From the NCBI GenBank assembly GCA_964489425.1, contig CAZAYP010000043.1:1-49046 (forward strand): a stretch of DNA of 49,046 nt, written 5' to 3'. Position 1 is the stretch's first letter. Each line of letters opens with the position of its first letter. The translations under genes and the position numbers were made by a program. Below the pieces are notes generated by a model, which made no database searches, had not been told where the DNA came from, and worked only from the letters and a program-made list of their open reading frames with translations. Positions 36,843 to 45,091 of the stretch are shown piece after piece. Source of the DNA: CAZAYP01 sp964489425 [NCBI: uncultured Verrucomicrobiota bacterium]. GTDB taxonomy: Bacteria > Verrucomicrobiota > Kiritimatiellia > RZYC01.

Positions 36843-37340
36843 ATGTGCGCGGATTGCGGTTGTCGGAAATCAAGAATCCCGGGAAGCTCAGCATCGCACC
36901 CGCAGCGCGGGAACGTGGCGGCGCGGCACGCCCATGATCACGCGGCCGATCACGACCATGTCCCAAAACCATTGCGCCGGTCACCAGCCCGAACCATTGT
37001 GTTGAAGCAGAACATCCTTGGGCACAACGACGAGTTGGCCGCGGCCAACCGTGCGTGGCTGGCGGCGCGCGGCGTCGTGGCGTTGAACCTGGTCTCGGCC
37101 CCGGGCGCGGGCAAAACCCTGCTCTTGGAGAAAACGCTCACCCGGCTGCGTGGGCGGATCGCCTGCGCCGTGGTGTTGACCAAGACGGACCTGGCCCCGC
37201 ACGTGGATTGGGACCGGGTCGCCTGCCGGCGCAACGTCCGCCGGATCCAGCCCGCGGTGCCGCTGTTCGAGCTGAGCGCCAAAACCGGCGTGGGATTGGA
37301 CGCCTGGATCGATTTCCTGGCCGGCTTGGCCCGCGCATAG
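36843..37340 (+). pseudogene. hypB: HypB with internal in-frame deletion
   Basis: HypB is the Ni-binding GTPase that delivers nickel to [NiFe]-hydrogenase. Here the frame has the HypB N-terminus (MCADCGC, then a His-rich stretch), the 'LGHNDELAAANRAWL' segment, the P-loop 'LVSAPGAGKTLLLEKTL' (K91) and the C-terminal 'LTKTDLAPHVDWD' (G4, normally NKxDL) with 'SAKTGVGLDAW'. Everything between 'GRIACAVV' (~residue 110) and 'LTKTDL' is gone: the EGDQ, TGxxCHLD metal site and ENVGNLVCP (G3) regions. The product is 165 residues against the usual 215-290. The frame is intact but the enzyme cannot be. No other hyp or hydrogenase genes are in the window. Confidence 0.85.
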
Positions 37341-37437
37341 CTGCGGGGTCGGAAGCAGTTGAGTCCAAGCCCCGGGCGTGATAGGATGGCCGCGTGATCC
37401 ACTTATACCATTTCCGCATGATGATCGGTACTTGTCT

Positions 37438-37578
37438 GGGCTCCCCGCCTTTTCAAGGCGGGGGGGACCCGAAGGGTGGGGCGGTTGTTCCGGGTTCCAC
37501 CCACCGTGATATCGGGGCGCGGACCATCCACAACCACCCCGGCCTGCGGCCACCCCTCCTTGCAAAGGAGGGGAGCTC
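37438..37578. repeat. MITE-like 141-bp palindromic element
   Basis: The ends are imperfect inverted repeats of about 31 bp: GGGCTCCCCGCC... on the left and, reverse complemented, GAGCTCCCCTCC... on the right. Each arm is itself a hairpin (CCCCGCCTT..AAGGCGGGG; CCCCTCCTT..AAGGAGGGG). The inside is also GC-rich with CCACCC/GGGTGG complementarity. No coding capacity. Very similar 'CTCCCCTCCTT...AAGGAGGGG' repeats are, as I recall, scattered in many environmental genomes. It sits just upstream of the subtilase gene. Confidence 0.7.
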
Positions 37579-37601
37579 GGATGCTTGTTCTCGGGCGGAA
37601 A

Positions 37602-39151
37602 TGGTATTATATGCCCAAAGCCCGGGGGAGCGCCAGCCGGTCCTGCGCCGGCCGCGGTCGGGACGGTTCTGGCGCGGCGGGCTTGGTGGCGCAATGCTGG
37701 CCTTGGGATGTCTATGCTGTGGCGCGGTCGCGGCGTTCGAGCTCAAGTTGCAGGGCCAGGAATTGACACTCCGGGCCACTGATGTGACCCTGCAACAGGT
37801 CTTGGAGCGCCTGGCCGACCTGGGGGTCCGGGTCAAGGCGGATCCTACCATTCGCAAGCGTGCCAGCTTCAACCTGGACCGCGTGCCGGCTGACGAAGCG
37901 TTCACCGATATTTGCGCGCCGTATGGCTATGCCCTGGTGTGGCAGGTGCTGGCCGGGCCGCTGGGGCCCATGCCGCGCCTGGAAGAAGTCCGCGTGTTCC
38001 GGCGCGATCAACCCGCCGCCGCGATCCTCCTGCAACCCGCCCCGGCCCACTTCAACATAACCCGGGGCCCGGATGCCGCCGGCCCGGAATACGTCGCCGA
38101 CGAGGTCTTGCTGGCGGTCAATCCCGGCGTGAGCGCGGCCGAGTTCAACCTGCTGCTGTACCAGTTGGGCGGAACGGTGGTGGACGTGATCCCGGCCCTG
38201 GGCATCTACCGCGTGCGGTTTCCGCCCATGACCAACATCCCGGCGCTGCTCGAGCAGTTGCGCCGCAACGCCATCATTCACCAGGCCGAGGCCAACTATG
38301 CCATCCGCAGCCCGGAACCGCGGCGCGTGGCGGCTGCGGGCACCCCCGCCGCCATGGTGCAGCCGGTGGTCACGGACGCGGGCAGTGCGGCCCGGATCGC
38401 GGTGCTGGACTCCGGCCTGGCCATGCAGCCCGGCCTGGAAACCGCCGTGGTTGGCCAGTTGGATGCCGTGAATCCCGGCCAGGCCCTGGGCGATCCGGTG
38501 GGCCACGGGACCCAGATGGCGTTGGTGGCCAACGGCGCCGTGGCGCCGCAGGGCCAGCCCGCGGCCGGCGCGGGCCTGCCGATCATCGCGGTGCGCGCGT
38601 TTGATGCCAACGGCCGGGCCACCAGCTACAGCGTGATGCAGGGCGTGGATTACGCCGTAAGCCAGGGGGCGCGGGTCATTAACCTGAGTTGGGGCACGGA
38701 AACGCCAAGCGATTTCCTGGCCAACGCCGTGGCCTTTGCCCAGTCCCGGGGCGTGATCGTCGTGGCGGCTGCCGGTAACGAGCCCACGGGCCAGCCGGTG
38801 TATCCGGCGGCGTATCCCGGGGTGTTGGCGGTGGGTGCCCTGACCCCGGCGGGCGGGTTGTGGGATCAGTCGAATTACGGAGATTTCGTGGATCTGGCGG
38901 CGCCCGGCGCGGCAACCTTCCCGGTGGGATACAAGGGGCCGCCGGGCAGCTATGCCGGGACCTCGATTGCCAGCGCCTACGTGGCCCACGCCCTGGCCCA
39001 GTACCTGGCCGGGCATCCGGAAGCATCCGCCAGCGAAGCCATGGCGCGATTGCGCCAGTCCCTGACCCCGCCGGCCGCCGGAACGGCGGGTCACCCTTAC
39101 GGGTCCGGCAGCCTGGATCCGGCCGCGCTGCAACGCCTGCTTGCGCCATGA
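37602..39151 (+). CDS. Secreted subtilisin-like (S8) serine protease
   Basis: About 516 residues from ATG 37602. A basic start and hydrophobic 'GGAMLALGCLCCGAVAA' make a signal peptide. Next comes an STN-like small domain (FELKLQGQELTLRATDVTLQQ to YGYALVWQV), a fervidolysin-type propeptide ('VADEVLLAVNPGVSAAEFN', 'YRVRFPP') and the S8 catalytic domain: Asp in 'IAVLDSGLA', His in 'GHGTQMA', Asn-region 'VVAAAGNEPTG' and Ser in 'YAGTSIASAYVAHA'. All triad residues are present. The frame is open from 37394 but that part is the palindromic repeat; ATG 37695 is the other candidate start. It overlaps the retropepsin gene by 4 nt. Confidence 0.88.
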
Positions 39152-40275
39152 GCTTGCGGTTTACAGGCGGTTGGCGCTTGGCGATCCCCGCGTGGCTGGC
39201 GTTGTCCATGATCGTGGCGGGCGACACGGTCCGGCTCCGGAACGGGCACGAGCTGGAGGGGCTGGTCACGGAGCAGACTGCGGACCGGATCGTGCTGAGC
39301 ATCGGGATCGGCTCGGTTAATCTCAAACCCGCGGAAGTGGCGGAAATCCAGCGCTCTGATCCGGCGGCGGCCGCGCGCCTGCGCGCCCAGTGGCAGGCGC
39401 GCTATTTCACGCACGACAAGTATGTCCCGGAAGGCCTGGGCTGGCTGGCCGCGGAGTTCAAGGATCTGGAGGGCCTGCACAGTGCGGCGCGGGTGGCCCT
39501 CGATTTTCTGCGCGGGTTGCCGGATAAAAAGGACGCCCGCGAAAAAGATCTCGCGCGGCTGCGGGAGGAAACCGCCATCGCCGGCGCCGAGCTCAAGGTC
39601 ATGGACCCCAAGGCCAACGTCAAGGCTTACAATGAGCTGGTCACGCAGTTCAACCGCCAGCAGGCCGAGATGGCCACCGTGCACAACGAGGTGGTCAATC
39701 TCCAGGACCGCGCGCCCGCAGCGCAAAAAACCGTCACGGACTACATCAACCAGCTGCCGGTGTTCGCGGCCCATTTCGCGGCCGCCCGCAGCAACCAGTA
39801 TCCGCGCGCGGCGGCCGCGCAGGTTGACCTTTTTTTCCGCGAGATGGACCGCCGCCTGGCGGAACTTCAGGCGGAAATCCAGCAGCACGACATACCGTAC
39901 CAAGGGCGGAAAGGCGGCATCCAGGTCACGGCGCGCATCAACGGCGCGCTCAATGCCCGGATGGTCGTGGACACCGGCGCGGACGTGGTGACCATCTCCG
40001 AGTTCACCGCGCAACGCCTCAACCTGAACCTGGCCCGGGCACCGTCCGTCACCGTGTCGCTGGCAGATGGCAGCACGGCCACGGGCCGCGGCGTGGTGCT
40101 GGATTCGTTTGCCGTGGGCGATATCACCCTGCGGCGCGTGGCGGCCATTGTGCTGCCTGGTCGGCCCGGCGCCGATCTTGACGGCCTGCTGGGCATGAAC
40201 GTGTTGCGCCGGTTCATTGTCCGCCTGGATCCGGCGGGGAACCGGATGCGCCTGCAAACCCTGCGGGACGAGTAA
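39148..40275 (+). CDS. Retropepsin-like aspartic protease, exported
   Basis: 375 residues. A signal peptide (LAIPAWLALSMIVAG) precedes a short SH3-like stretch ('VRLRNGHELEGLVTEQ'), a long helical coiled-coil region (~100-240) and a C-terminal single-lobe aspartic protease: 'MVVDTGADVVTIS' (active Asp in DTGA), 'SVTLADGS'-like strand 'VSLADGSTATGRGV', and 'DGLLGMNVLRRF'. This is the gag-asp/TIGR02281-like family, which must dimerise to be active. ATG 39148 overlaps the subtilase stop (ATGA), so both proteases are made together. It is a candidate activator, target or partner of the S8 protease. Confidence 0.85.
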   Translation: MSLRFTGGWRLAIPAWLALSMIVAGDTVRLRNGHELEGLVTEQTADRIVLSIGIGSVNLKPAEVAEIQRSDPAAAARLRAQWQARYFTHDKYVPEGLGWLAAEFKDLEGLHSAARVALDFLRGLPDKKDAREKDLARLREETAIAGAELKVMDPKANVKAYNELVTQFNRQQAEMATVHNEVVNLQDRAPAAQKTVTDYINQLPVFAAHFAAARSNQYPRAAAAQVDLFFREMDRRLAELQAEIQQHDIPYQGRKGGIQVTARINGALNARMVVDTGADVVTISEFTAQRLNLNLARAPSVTVSLADGSTATGRGVVLDSFAVGDITLRRVAAIVLPGRPGADLDGLLGMNVLRRFIVRLDPAGNRMRLQTLRDE

Positions 40276-40296
40276 TGGGGCGCGCTTGCCCGGCGC

Positions 40297-41826
40297 TCAG
40301 GGGGTACGCAACCGGAGCGTTGGGGTCAGCCAGATGAAGATCGGGTACTTGCCGTTCACGATGGCGTCCGGGGCATTGCTGCGCAGGCAGGCGGCCAGCC
40401 GGCCCTCCGCGATTCCGGCCAGGGCCATCTGGTCCATGAGCAAGTAGCCCGCCCGCGCCGGCATGGATTCAAGATGGGCCACGGGCGTGGCGCGGGTGTG
40501 GGGCGGGTGCCGGGCCACGTCCCCGGGGAGCCCGCTGAAACTGATGGGAATGTAGAACTTTGATTCCGGGGGGGATCCGAGGTAGATGTCCTGCAGGACC
40601 GGGTAGGGGGAAATCACCGTCAACGCGGCGCCGGCATCCCGGCTGGCGCGATGGCGGGCAGCAACCAGGTCATAAGCCCGGCGCCAGTCCGGCTGGGGCG
40701 CCGTGTTTCCGAGCCAGTACGCAGCCTGCGGGAGGAGCGTGGCCCCGGTGGTGGCGGCGATTGCCGCGCAGGCCAGGACCAGCAGCCCGCCGAACGCCAG
40801 GCCACGCCAGGATGGGGGTAGCCGGTTCGCGGCGGCGCGCGCCAAAAAATCCAAGCCCAGCGCCACGCAGGGCACCACGATTCCGGACAGCGGGAACAAG
40901 TACCGCTCGGCGAACAGCCAGACGAGTTCGGAAATCGCGAGCAAGTAAACCGCCCCGGCGCAGGCCATGGCGCCCACCACCGGCGGATTCCGCCGGAGGC
41001 CAACGACCAGGCCGGCGCCGGCGCAGGCGAGACCGACCGGCGAAAACAAGTGCCAGCCCGCCACGGCGTATGGCCAGCCATAGCCGGCGGCCTGCGGGTG
41101 AAGCAACAGGGCCAGGACATTTTGGATCCGGCTGTGGCCCGCCGGCAGGAAGTAAAGCAGCCCCAGCAGGCCCAACATGAAGCCCAGTTCCGGCCATGGT
41201 ACAGCCGTCCTGGCTCCGGCACGGCGGAAGAAAACCCAAAGCAGGTGGAACCACACCAGCAAAACCGCGAGGTAGCCGCCGGCATGGGATCCGGCACACA
41301 GCACTGCCGCAAGATATGCGCCAGCCAGCCAGACCCCGCGCCGGCGCGTGGTCTGATGCAGCAGGCACCAGGCGCAAGCGAGCAGGAAAAATTGCAGGTA
41401 CATATAGCCATCGGCCTGGCGGCTCCACGCGACCTGGGGCGTGGAGAAAGCGATCAGCGCCGCGCCAATCAGCGGGGCGGCCGGCGTCGCGGCGAGGCGC
41501 CGCAGGACCAGGAAGGCAAGGGGAATGGCGAGGCTGCCGAACACAGCGGCAGGTAGCCTGGCGCCCACATGGGGGTCCTGGATGACCCACAGACCCGCCG
41601 CAGTTAGATAGGTCGTGACCGGAGCGTTCCAATCCGTTATCCCGTTGTCTTTGCGGGGCACGCCGAATTGCAGGATGCCGCGGGCCTGGGCCACCACCAC
41701 GGCTTCATCGAGCCACAGGCTTTGCCGGCCCAGATCGGCCAACCGCAACCACGAGCCCCACAGCGTGAGCCCGCCCAGCAGTACCAGCCCGACCCAAGGG
41801 CGCGCAGTGACCCGTCGGAGTTCCAT
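40297..41826 (-). CDS. GT39/PMT-like membrane glycosyltransferase
   Basis: 509 residues with about ten hydrophobic segments. The first extracytoplasmic loop has 'LGRQSLWLDEAVVV', the acidic motif (W-x-DE) of lipid-phosphate-sugar dependent mannosyl/arabinosyl transferases (GT39, ArnT, PMT_2). A C-terminal soluble part follows the last membrane span ('VISPYPVLQDIYLGSPPESK'). ATG 41826 is 4 nt after the stop of the preceding gene. The open frame upstream runs through that gene and is not real. It is last in a minus-strand operon and probably glycosylates secreted protein or envelope lipid. Confidence 0.85.
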   Translation of the reverse strand: MELRRVTARPWVGLVLLGGLTLWGSWLRLADLGRQSLWLDEAVVVAQARGILQFGVPRKDNGITDWNAPVTTYLTAAGLWVIQDPHVGARLPAAVFGSLAIPLAFLVLRRLAATPAAPLIGAALIAFSTPQVAWSRQADGYMYLQFFLLACAWCLLHQTTRRRGVWLAGAYLAAVLCAGSHAGGYLAVLLVWFHLLWVFFRRAGARTAVPWPELGFMLGLLGLLYFLPAGHSRIQNVLALLLHPQAAGYGWPYAVAGWHLFSPVGLACAGAGLVVGLRRNPPVVGAMACAGAVYLLAISELVWLFAERYLFPLSGIVVPCVALGLDFLARAAANRLPPSWRGLAFGGLLVLACAAIAATTGATLLPQAAYWLGNTAPQPDWRRAYDLVAARHRASRDAGAALTVISPYPVLQDIYLGSPPESKFYIPISFSGLPGDVARHPPHTRATPVAHLESMPARAGYLLMDQMALAGIAEGRLAACLRSNAPDAIVNGKYPIFIWLTPTLRLRTP

Positions 41827-41830
41827 GGGG

Positions 41831-42733
41831 CTACTGGGCGTTGATGCGGTAGTAGAGATGATGTCCGGAATTAGTATAGCTGCTGGACCACTCGAAGCCG
41901 CCGCCAACTTCACGGAATGCCAGCGAATAATAGAACCCATACCCATAGCCATACCCAAACCCGTAGCCGTACCCGGAACTGTAGCTGAACAACGGAAACC
42001 ATGGTTGGGCGCCCAGGCTTGCGCAGGCCTCGACCAGGAAGGCGTCCGTGGATCCCAATCCTTCGCAAAACAAGGCCATGCTGATATTGGTCGCCGTGAC
42101 CGGGGTGAACACAATGTCACGCGAATACCACATGGCCCCGCTTTGGCTGTTGGAACTGAGCAGCACGTGGCCTTCGCCGCCGGACAGGCCGATCATGCCG
42201 CCGGCGTCGTTGTGCGATCCGTAGCTGAACCGCAGGGAGCCATTGGTCCGGAGCATGAGCGCCGCGTTGATCGGGCCGGCGCCGGCGCGGGTTTCCGCCT
42301 GCCAGCGGATGGTCACGGCATCGCTCCCGTACAGCACGTAGACATCTTCCGTCGGGTTGGCGGATCCCTGCGTGGTCAGGTCGTCCCACAGCACGGCCAC
42401 CATGCGCGTGGCGGAAAGCGTGGCCAGGTTTGGTGTGTCCAGGCCCGTGGCGGGTTGAAAGGCAAGGACTCCGTTGACGTTGACATACACCGCGGTATAC
42501 GACTGGCCGAAGTAGGGGAACCCAAAACCCAGCGGCAGCAGATAGCTGCCGCTGTCGCCATGCCAGCCCATGGCGGTGCCCGCGAGCGCGAAGTGGTTGG
42601 TATCCGTCGTCTCCCGGTAGCTGCGGAACGTATACGGCGCCATCCAGGCCTGGCTGAGGTACACGCCGTCGGCCGCGGCCGCGCTGGTCAAGCCGGCCGC
42701 CGCTACGCCCAAGCTCCGGGCACAGGCGCGCAC
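41831..42733 (-). CDS. Secreted beta-sandwich (NIDO-like) protein with Gly-Tyr tail
   Basis: About 300 residues. The hydrophobic Ala-rich N-terminus (LGVAAAGLTSAAAADG) is a signal peptide. The body has the pattern 'LPLGFGFPYFGQSYTAVYVN', 'NGVLAFQPATG', 'VAVLWDDL', 'VTIRWQAET' and 'LMLRTNGSLRFSYG', which resembles NIDO-type extracellular beta-sandwich domains ('fpF.yfG..Y..vyVn.NG...F...W.dl'). A Gly-Tyr/Phe repeat (GYGYGFGYGYGYGF) lies near residues 250-268. The start is unsure: GTG 42733 has no ribosome site, while AAGGAG sits 8 nt before an in-frame ATC at 42760. Surface or matrix role; function unknown. Confidence 0.65.
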   Translation of the reverse strand: MRACARSLGVAAAGLTSAAAADGVYLSQAWMAPYTFRSYRETTDTNHFALAGTAMGWHGDSGSYLLPLGFGFPYFGQSYTAVYVNVNGVLAFQPATGLDTPNLATLSATRMVAVLWDDLTTQGSANPTEDVYVLYGSDAVTIRWQAETRAGAGPINAALMLRTNGSLRFSYGSHNDAGGMIGLSGGEGHVLLSSNSQSGAMWYSRDIVFTPVTATNISMALFCEGLGSTDAFLVEACASLGAQPWFPLFSYSSGYGYGFGYGYGYGFYYSLAFREVGGGFEWSSSYTNSGHHLYYRINAQ

Positions 42734-42788
42734 GGCACGGACCAGGGCGAAGGTATTGATGGGTTCAACTCCTTGGGGCGCCGCGCCG

Positions 42789-43301
42789 TCACCAGTCGGT
42801 CTGGGACACCTTCGAGGACGCCGTGGCCGCGCGTTCGCGCCAGATTTCGCCCACCGGCCGGTTCATGCCGGGCAGGACCAGGCCGGGCCGCACGTCGGCC
42901 AGCGGCCGCAACACGAATTCGCGCTCCAGCCACCGCGGGTGCGGCACTTCCAGACCGGGCTGCACAAAGACCCGGTCGCCGGCGTAAATGATGTCGATGT
43001 CGATCGTGCGCGGCGCGTTGCGGTCCGCGGTCCGGGCGCGGCCGAGGGCGGTCTCGACCTTGTGCGCCACGGCCAGCCACTTGTTGGGCGGCCAGGGCGA
43101 CTCCACGATCAGGATGGCGTTGAGAAACTTGTAGTTCTGCCAGATCGGCGGCACATCCACCGGGTCGGTTTCATACACCGGGGACGCGGCCACTTCCCGC
43201 GCCTCTTCCTGCGCCAGGATCTGCCGCCGCGCGGCGGATAAATAATGCAGGCGATCCCCGACATTCGAACCCAAGCTGAACCCGATTTCCATGAGTACCA
43301 T
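42789..43301 (-). CDS. folK: Hydroxymethyldihydropterin pyrophosphokinase FolK
   Basis: FolK transfers pyrophosphate from ATP to 6-hydroxymethyl-7,8-dihydropterin in folate synthesis. The 170 residues show 'GFSLGSNVGDRLHYL', 'SPVYETDPVDVPPIWQNYKF', 'RTIDIDIIYAG' (the conserved TxDxDI metal-binding motif) and 'VPHPRWLEREFVLRPLADV' (HPR motif), all diagnostic. Length fits the family. Start is ATG 43301 or ATG 43292 (MEIGFSLGSN), and the second matches family N-termini slightly better. It lies 17 nt after dapB in the same operon. Confidence 0.95.
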   Translation of the reverse strand: MVLMEIGFSLGSNVGDRLHYLSAARRQILAQEEAREVAASPVYETDPVDVPPIWQNYKFLNAILIVESPWPPNKWLAVAHKVETALGRARTADRNAPRTIDIDIIYAGDRVFVQPGLEVPHPRWLEREFVLRPLADVRPGLVLPGMNRPVGEIWRERAATASSKVSQTDW

Positions 43302-43318
43302 TCCGGTTGGTGTGATGT

Positions 43319-44140
43319 TTATGACTGTAGCCCCAGCACGTCCTGCATGCTGTACATACCCGGGTCGCGCCCGGCGACCCAGGCCGCGGCGCGCAGCGCG
43401 CCCACAGCCAGCGTGTCGCGGCTGGTGAGGCGGTGGCTGAACTCCAGGCACTCGCCGTCCGCCGCAAATAGCACGGTGTGGTCGCCCACGATGTCGCCGC
43501 CCCGCACGGCATGGAACCCGATCTGCCGGACCGGGCGGTCCCCCGGGGCCACGCCGGCGCGGCCGTGCGCCGCCACCTGCTCGAGATCCCAGTCGAACCC
43601 GGCCGCCACCGCCCGCCCCAGGCCGAGGGCCGTGCCGCTGGGCGAATCTTTCTTGCGGCGGTGGTGCCGCTCCACGATTTCCACGTCGTAACCCTTGTCC
43701 TTGAGCGCGCGGGCCGCCTGCCGCAGCAGCGCAAACAGCAGGTTCACCCCCAGGCTCATGTTGGGCGCCAGAACGACCGGGATGGAGCGGGCCGCGTCGC
43801 GCACCGCGGCGGTTTCCGCGTCTTCCAGCCCGGTGGTGCCGATGACCATGCCCTTGCCGTGCCCGGCGGCCCAGGCCGCGTGCGCCGCGGTGGCCGTACG
43901 CGCGCTGAAATCAATCAACACCTGCGCCCCGGCCGCGGCCTGGGCCAGGTCGGCCGTGAGCGGGATCCCCAGCGCCTGGCCCCCGCTGATCGTGCCCGCG
44001 TCCTGGCCGAGCCGGGCATGGCCGGCGGCTTCCAGCGCGCCCGCCAGTTGCAGATCCTTGACCACGCCGGCGGCCAGGCTGCGCACCAGGGCCTGGCCCA
44101 TGCGCCCGGCTGCGCCGCACACGACAATTTTAATGCTCAT
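43319..44140 (-). CDS. dapB: 4-hydroxy-tetrahydrodipicolinate reductase DapB
   Basis: DapB carries out the second committed step of lysine/diaminopimelate synthesis using NAD(P)H. The 273 residues show the dinucleotide motif 'VVCGAAGRMGQALV', 'IGTTGLED', 'APNMSLGVNLLFALL', the catalytic 'VERHHRRKKDSPSGTA' (His pair and Lys) and 'GGDIVGDHTV'. ATG 44140 (MSIKIVVCG) with GGGAG upstream is the right start. It overlaps the end of the receiver/GHKL gene by 11 nt. The substrate-producing enzyme DapA is encoded two genes upstream. Confidence 0.96.
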   Translation of the reverse strand: MSIKIVVCGAAGRMGQALVRSLAAGVVKDLQLAGALEAAGHARLGQDAGTISGGQALGIPLTADLAQAAAGAQVLIDFSARTATAAHAAWAAGHGKGMVIGTTGLEDAETAAVRDAARSIPVVLAPNMSLGVNLLFALLRQAARALKDKGYDVEIVERHHRRKKDSPSGTALGLGRAVAAGFDWDLEQVAAHGRAGVAPGDRPVRQIGFHAVRGGDIVGDHTVLFAADGECLEFSHRLTSRDTLAVGALRAAAWVAGRDPGMYSMQDVLGLQS

Positions 44141-45053
44141 CAGGTATCTCCCCCGGGGGTGGTTTGGTCTTGGACAAATCCCTGCGCGCGCACACGACAT
44201 TGCCCTTGCCCTGGTACTCGACCGCGTCGAACATCATGCGGCTCAAAAAAATGCCCCGGCCATTTTTTTTCAGCCGCTGCTTCTTTTCCAGGGGGCTGGG
44301 CACGTCCCGCCAATCGAAGCCCTGGCCTTCATCGGCGATGGTCCATGCGCAGCCATGCTGCTGATCCTGGCGGAACTCCACGGTGACCCGGCGCGCCGCC
44401 AGGCGGGGATTCTCCAGGCGTTGCCGGTAGAGCCGGACCAATCCCTCGGGCTCGGCCAGCGCCGCCTGTTTTTCCTCGTTGGTGATTTCGAGGTTGCCGT
44501 GCTCGATGGCGTTGCAGATCAGTTCGTCTAGGCCCAGGATGATGTCCAGGCGTTCCGTGTCCGGCAACAGCGGACCGAGTTGTTCCGCCAGGAAGGTGGC
44601 CACCTGCGAGCTTTGCTTGAGCCGGTTTTCCAGTTGCAGCTTGATGTAGTGCTCCTGCATCAGGGCCTGGATTTCCCGGGTCGTGGATCGCTCGTACAGG
44701 ATCTGCTCGTACTTGCGCAGCAGCGCCAGGAGGTCTTCGCGCTTGACGGGCTTGTTCAGGTAGTTGTTGGCCCCGCGCCGGAACGCGTTCACCGCCAGGT
44801 CTTCCGATCCCATGCCGGTCACGGTGATGACAATCACCTCCGCGCTTTTCTGGCGGATCTTTTCCAGCATCGTGACCCCGTCCATCTCCGGCATGCAGAT
44901 GTCCGTGATGACCAGGTCCGGGTGGAAGCGCTCGTAAACCTCCAGGCCCTCGAGCCCGTTGGCGGCCATCTCCACCTCGTAGCCCAGGGTGTCGATGATC
45001 TTTTTCATGCACAGGCGAACTGTGCGCTGATCTTCAACCAGGAGCACTTTCAT
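44130..45053 (-). CDS. Receiver plus GHKL (RsbW-like) ATPase protein
   Basis: 307 residues. An N-terminal receiver ('KVLLVEDQRTVRLCMKKII', D51 in LVITDICMPEMDG, 'NNYLNKPVKRED') is followed by a coiled-coil linker and an HATPase_c_2 domain: 'ILGLDELICNAIEHGN' (N-box), 'WTIADEGQGFDWRDVP' and 'KKNGRGIFLSRMMFD'. This N-box/GRGI type is that of anti-sigma-factor kinases (RsbW/SpoIIAB), here under receiver control. The gene lies between dapA and dapB, 38 nt after the former and overlapping the latter. That is an unusual place for a partner-switching regulator. Confidence 0.9.
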   Translation of the reverse strand: MKVLLVEDQRTVRLCMKKIIDTLGYEVEMAANGLEGLEVYERFHPDLVITDICMPEMDGVTMLEKIRQKSAEVIVITVTGMGSEDLAVNAFRRGANNYLNKPVKREDLLALLRKYEQILYERSTTREIQALMQEHYIKLQLENRLKQSSQVATFLAEQLGPLLPDTERLDIILGLDELICNAIEHGNLEITNEEKQAALAEPEGLVRLYRQRLENPRLAARRVTVEFRQDQQHGCAWTIADEGQGFDWRDVPSPLEKKQRLKKNGRGIFLSRMMFDAVEYQGKGNVVCARRDLSKTKPPPGEIPDEH

Positions 45054-45091
45054 GGCGTGCGCAATGCGATCGGGTCCCGCGCGGCGGGATC

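Noticed and set aside
41827-42120. Upstream extension of the glycosyltransferase frame
   Set aside because: It lies inside the NIDO-like gene in another frame; ATG 41826 directly follows that gene's stop and begins just before the first membrane span.
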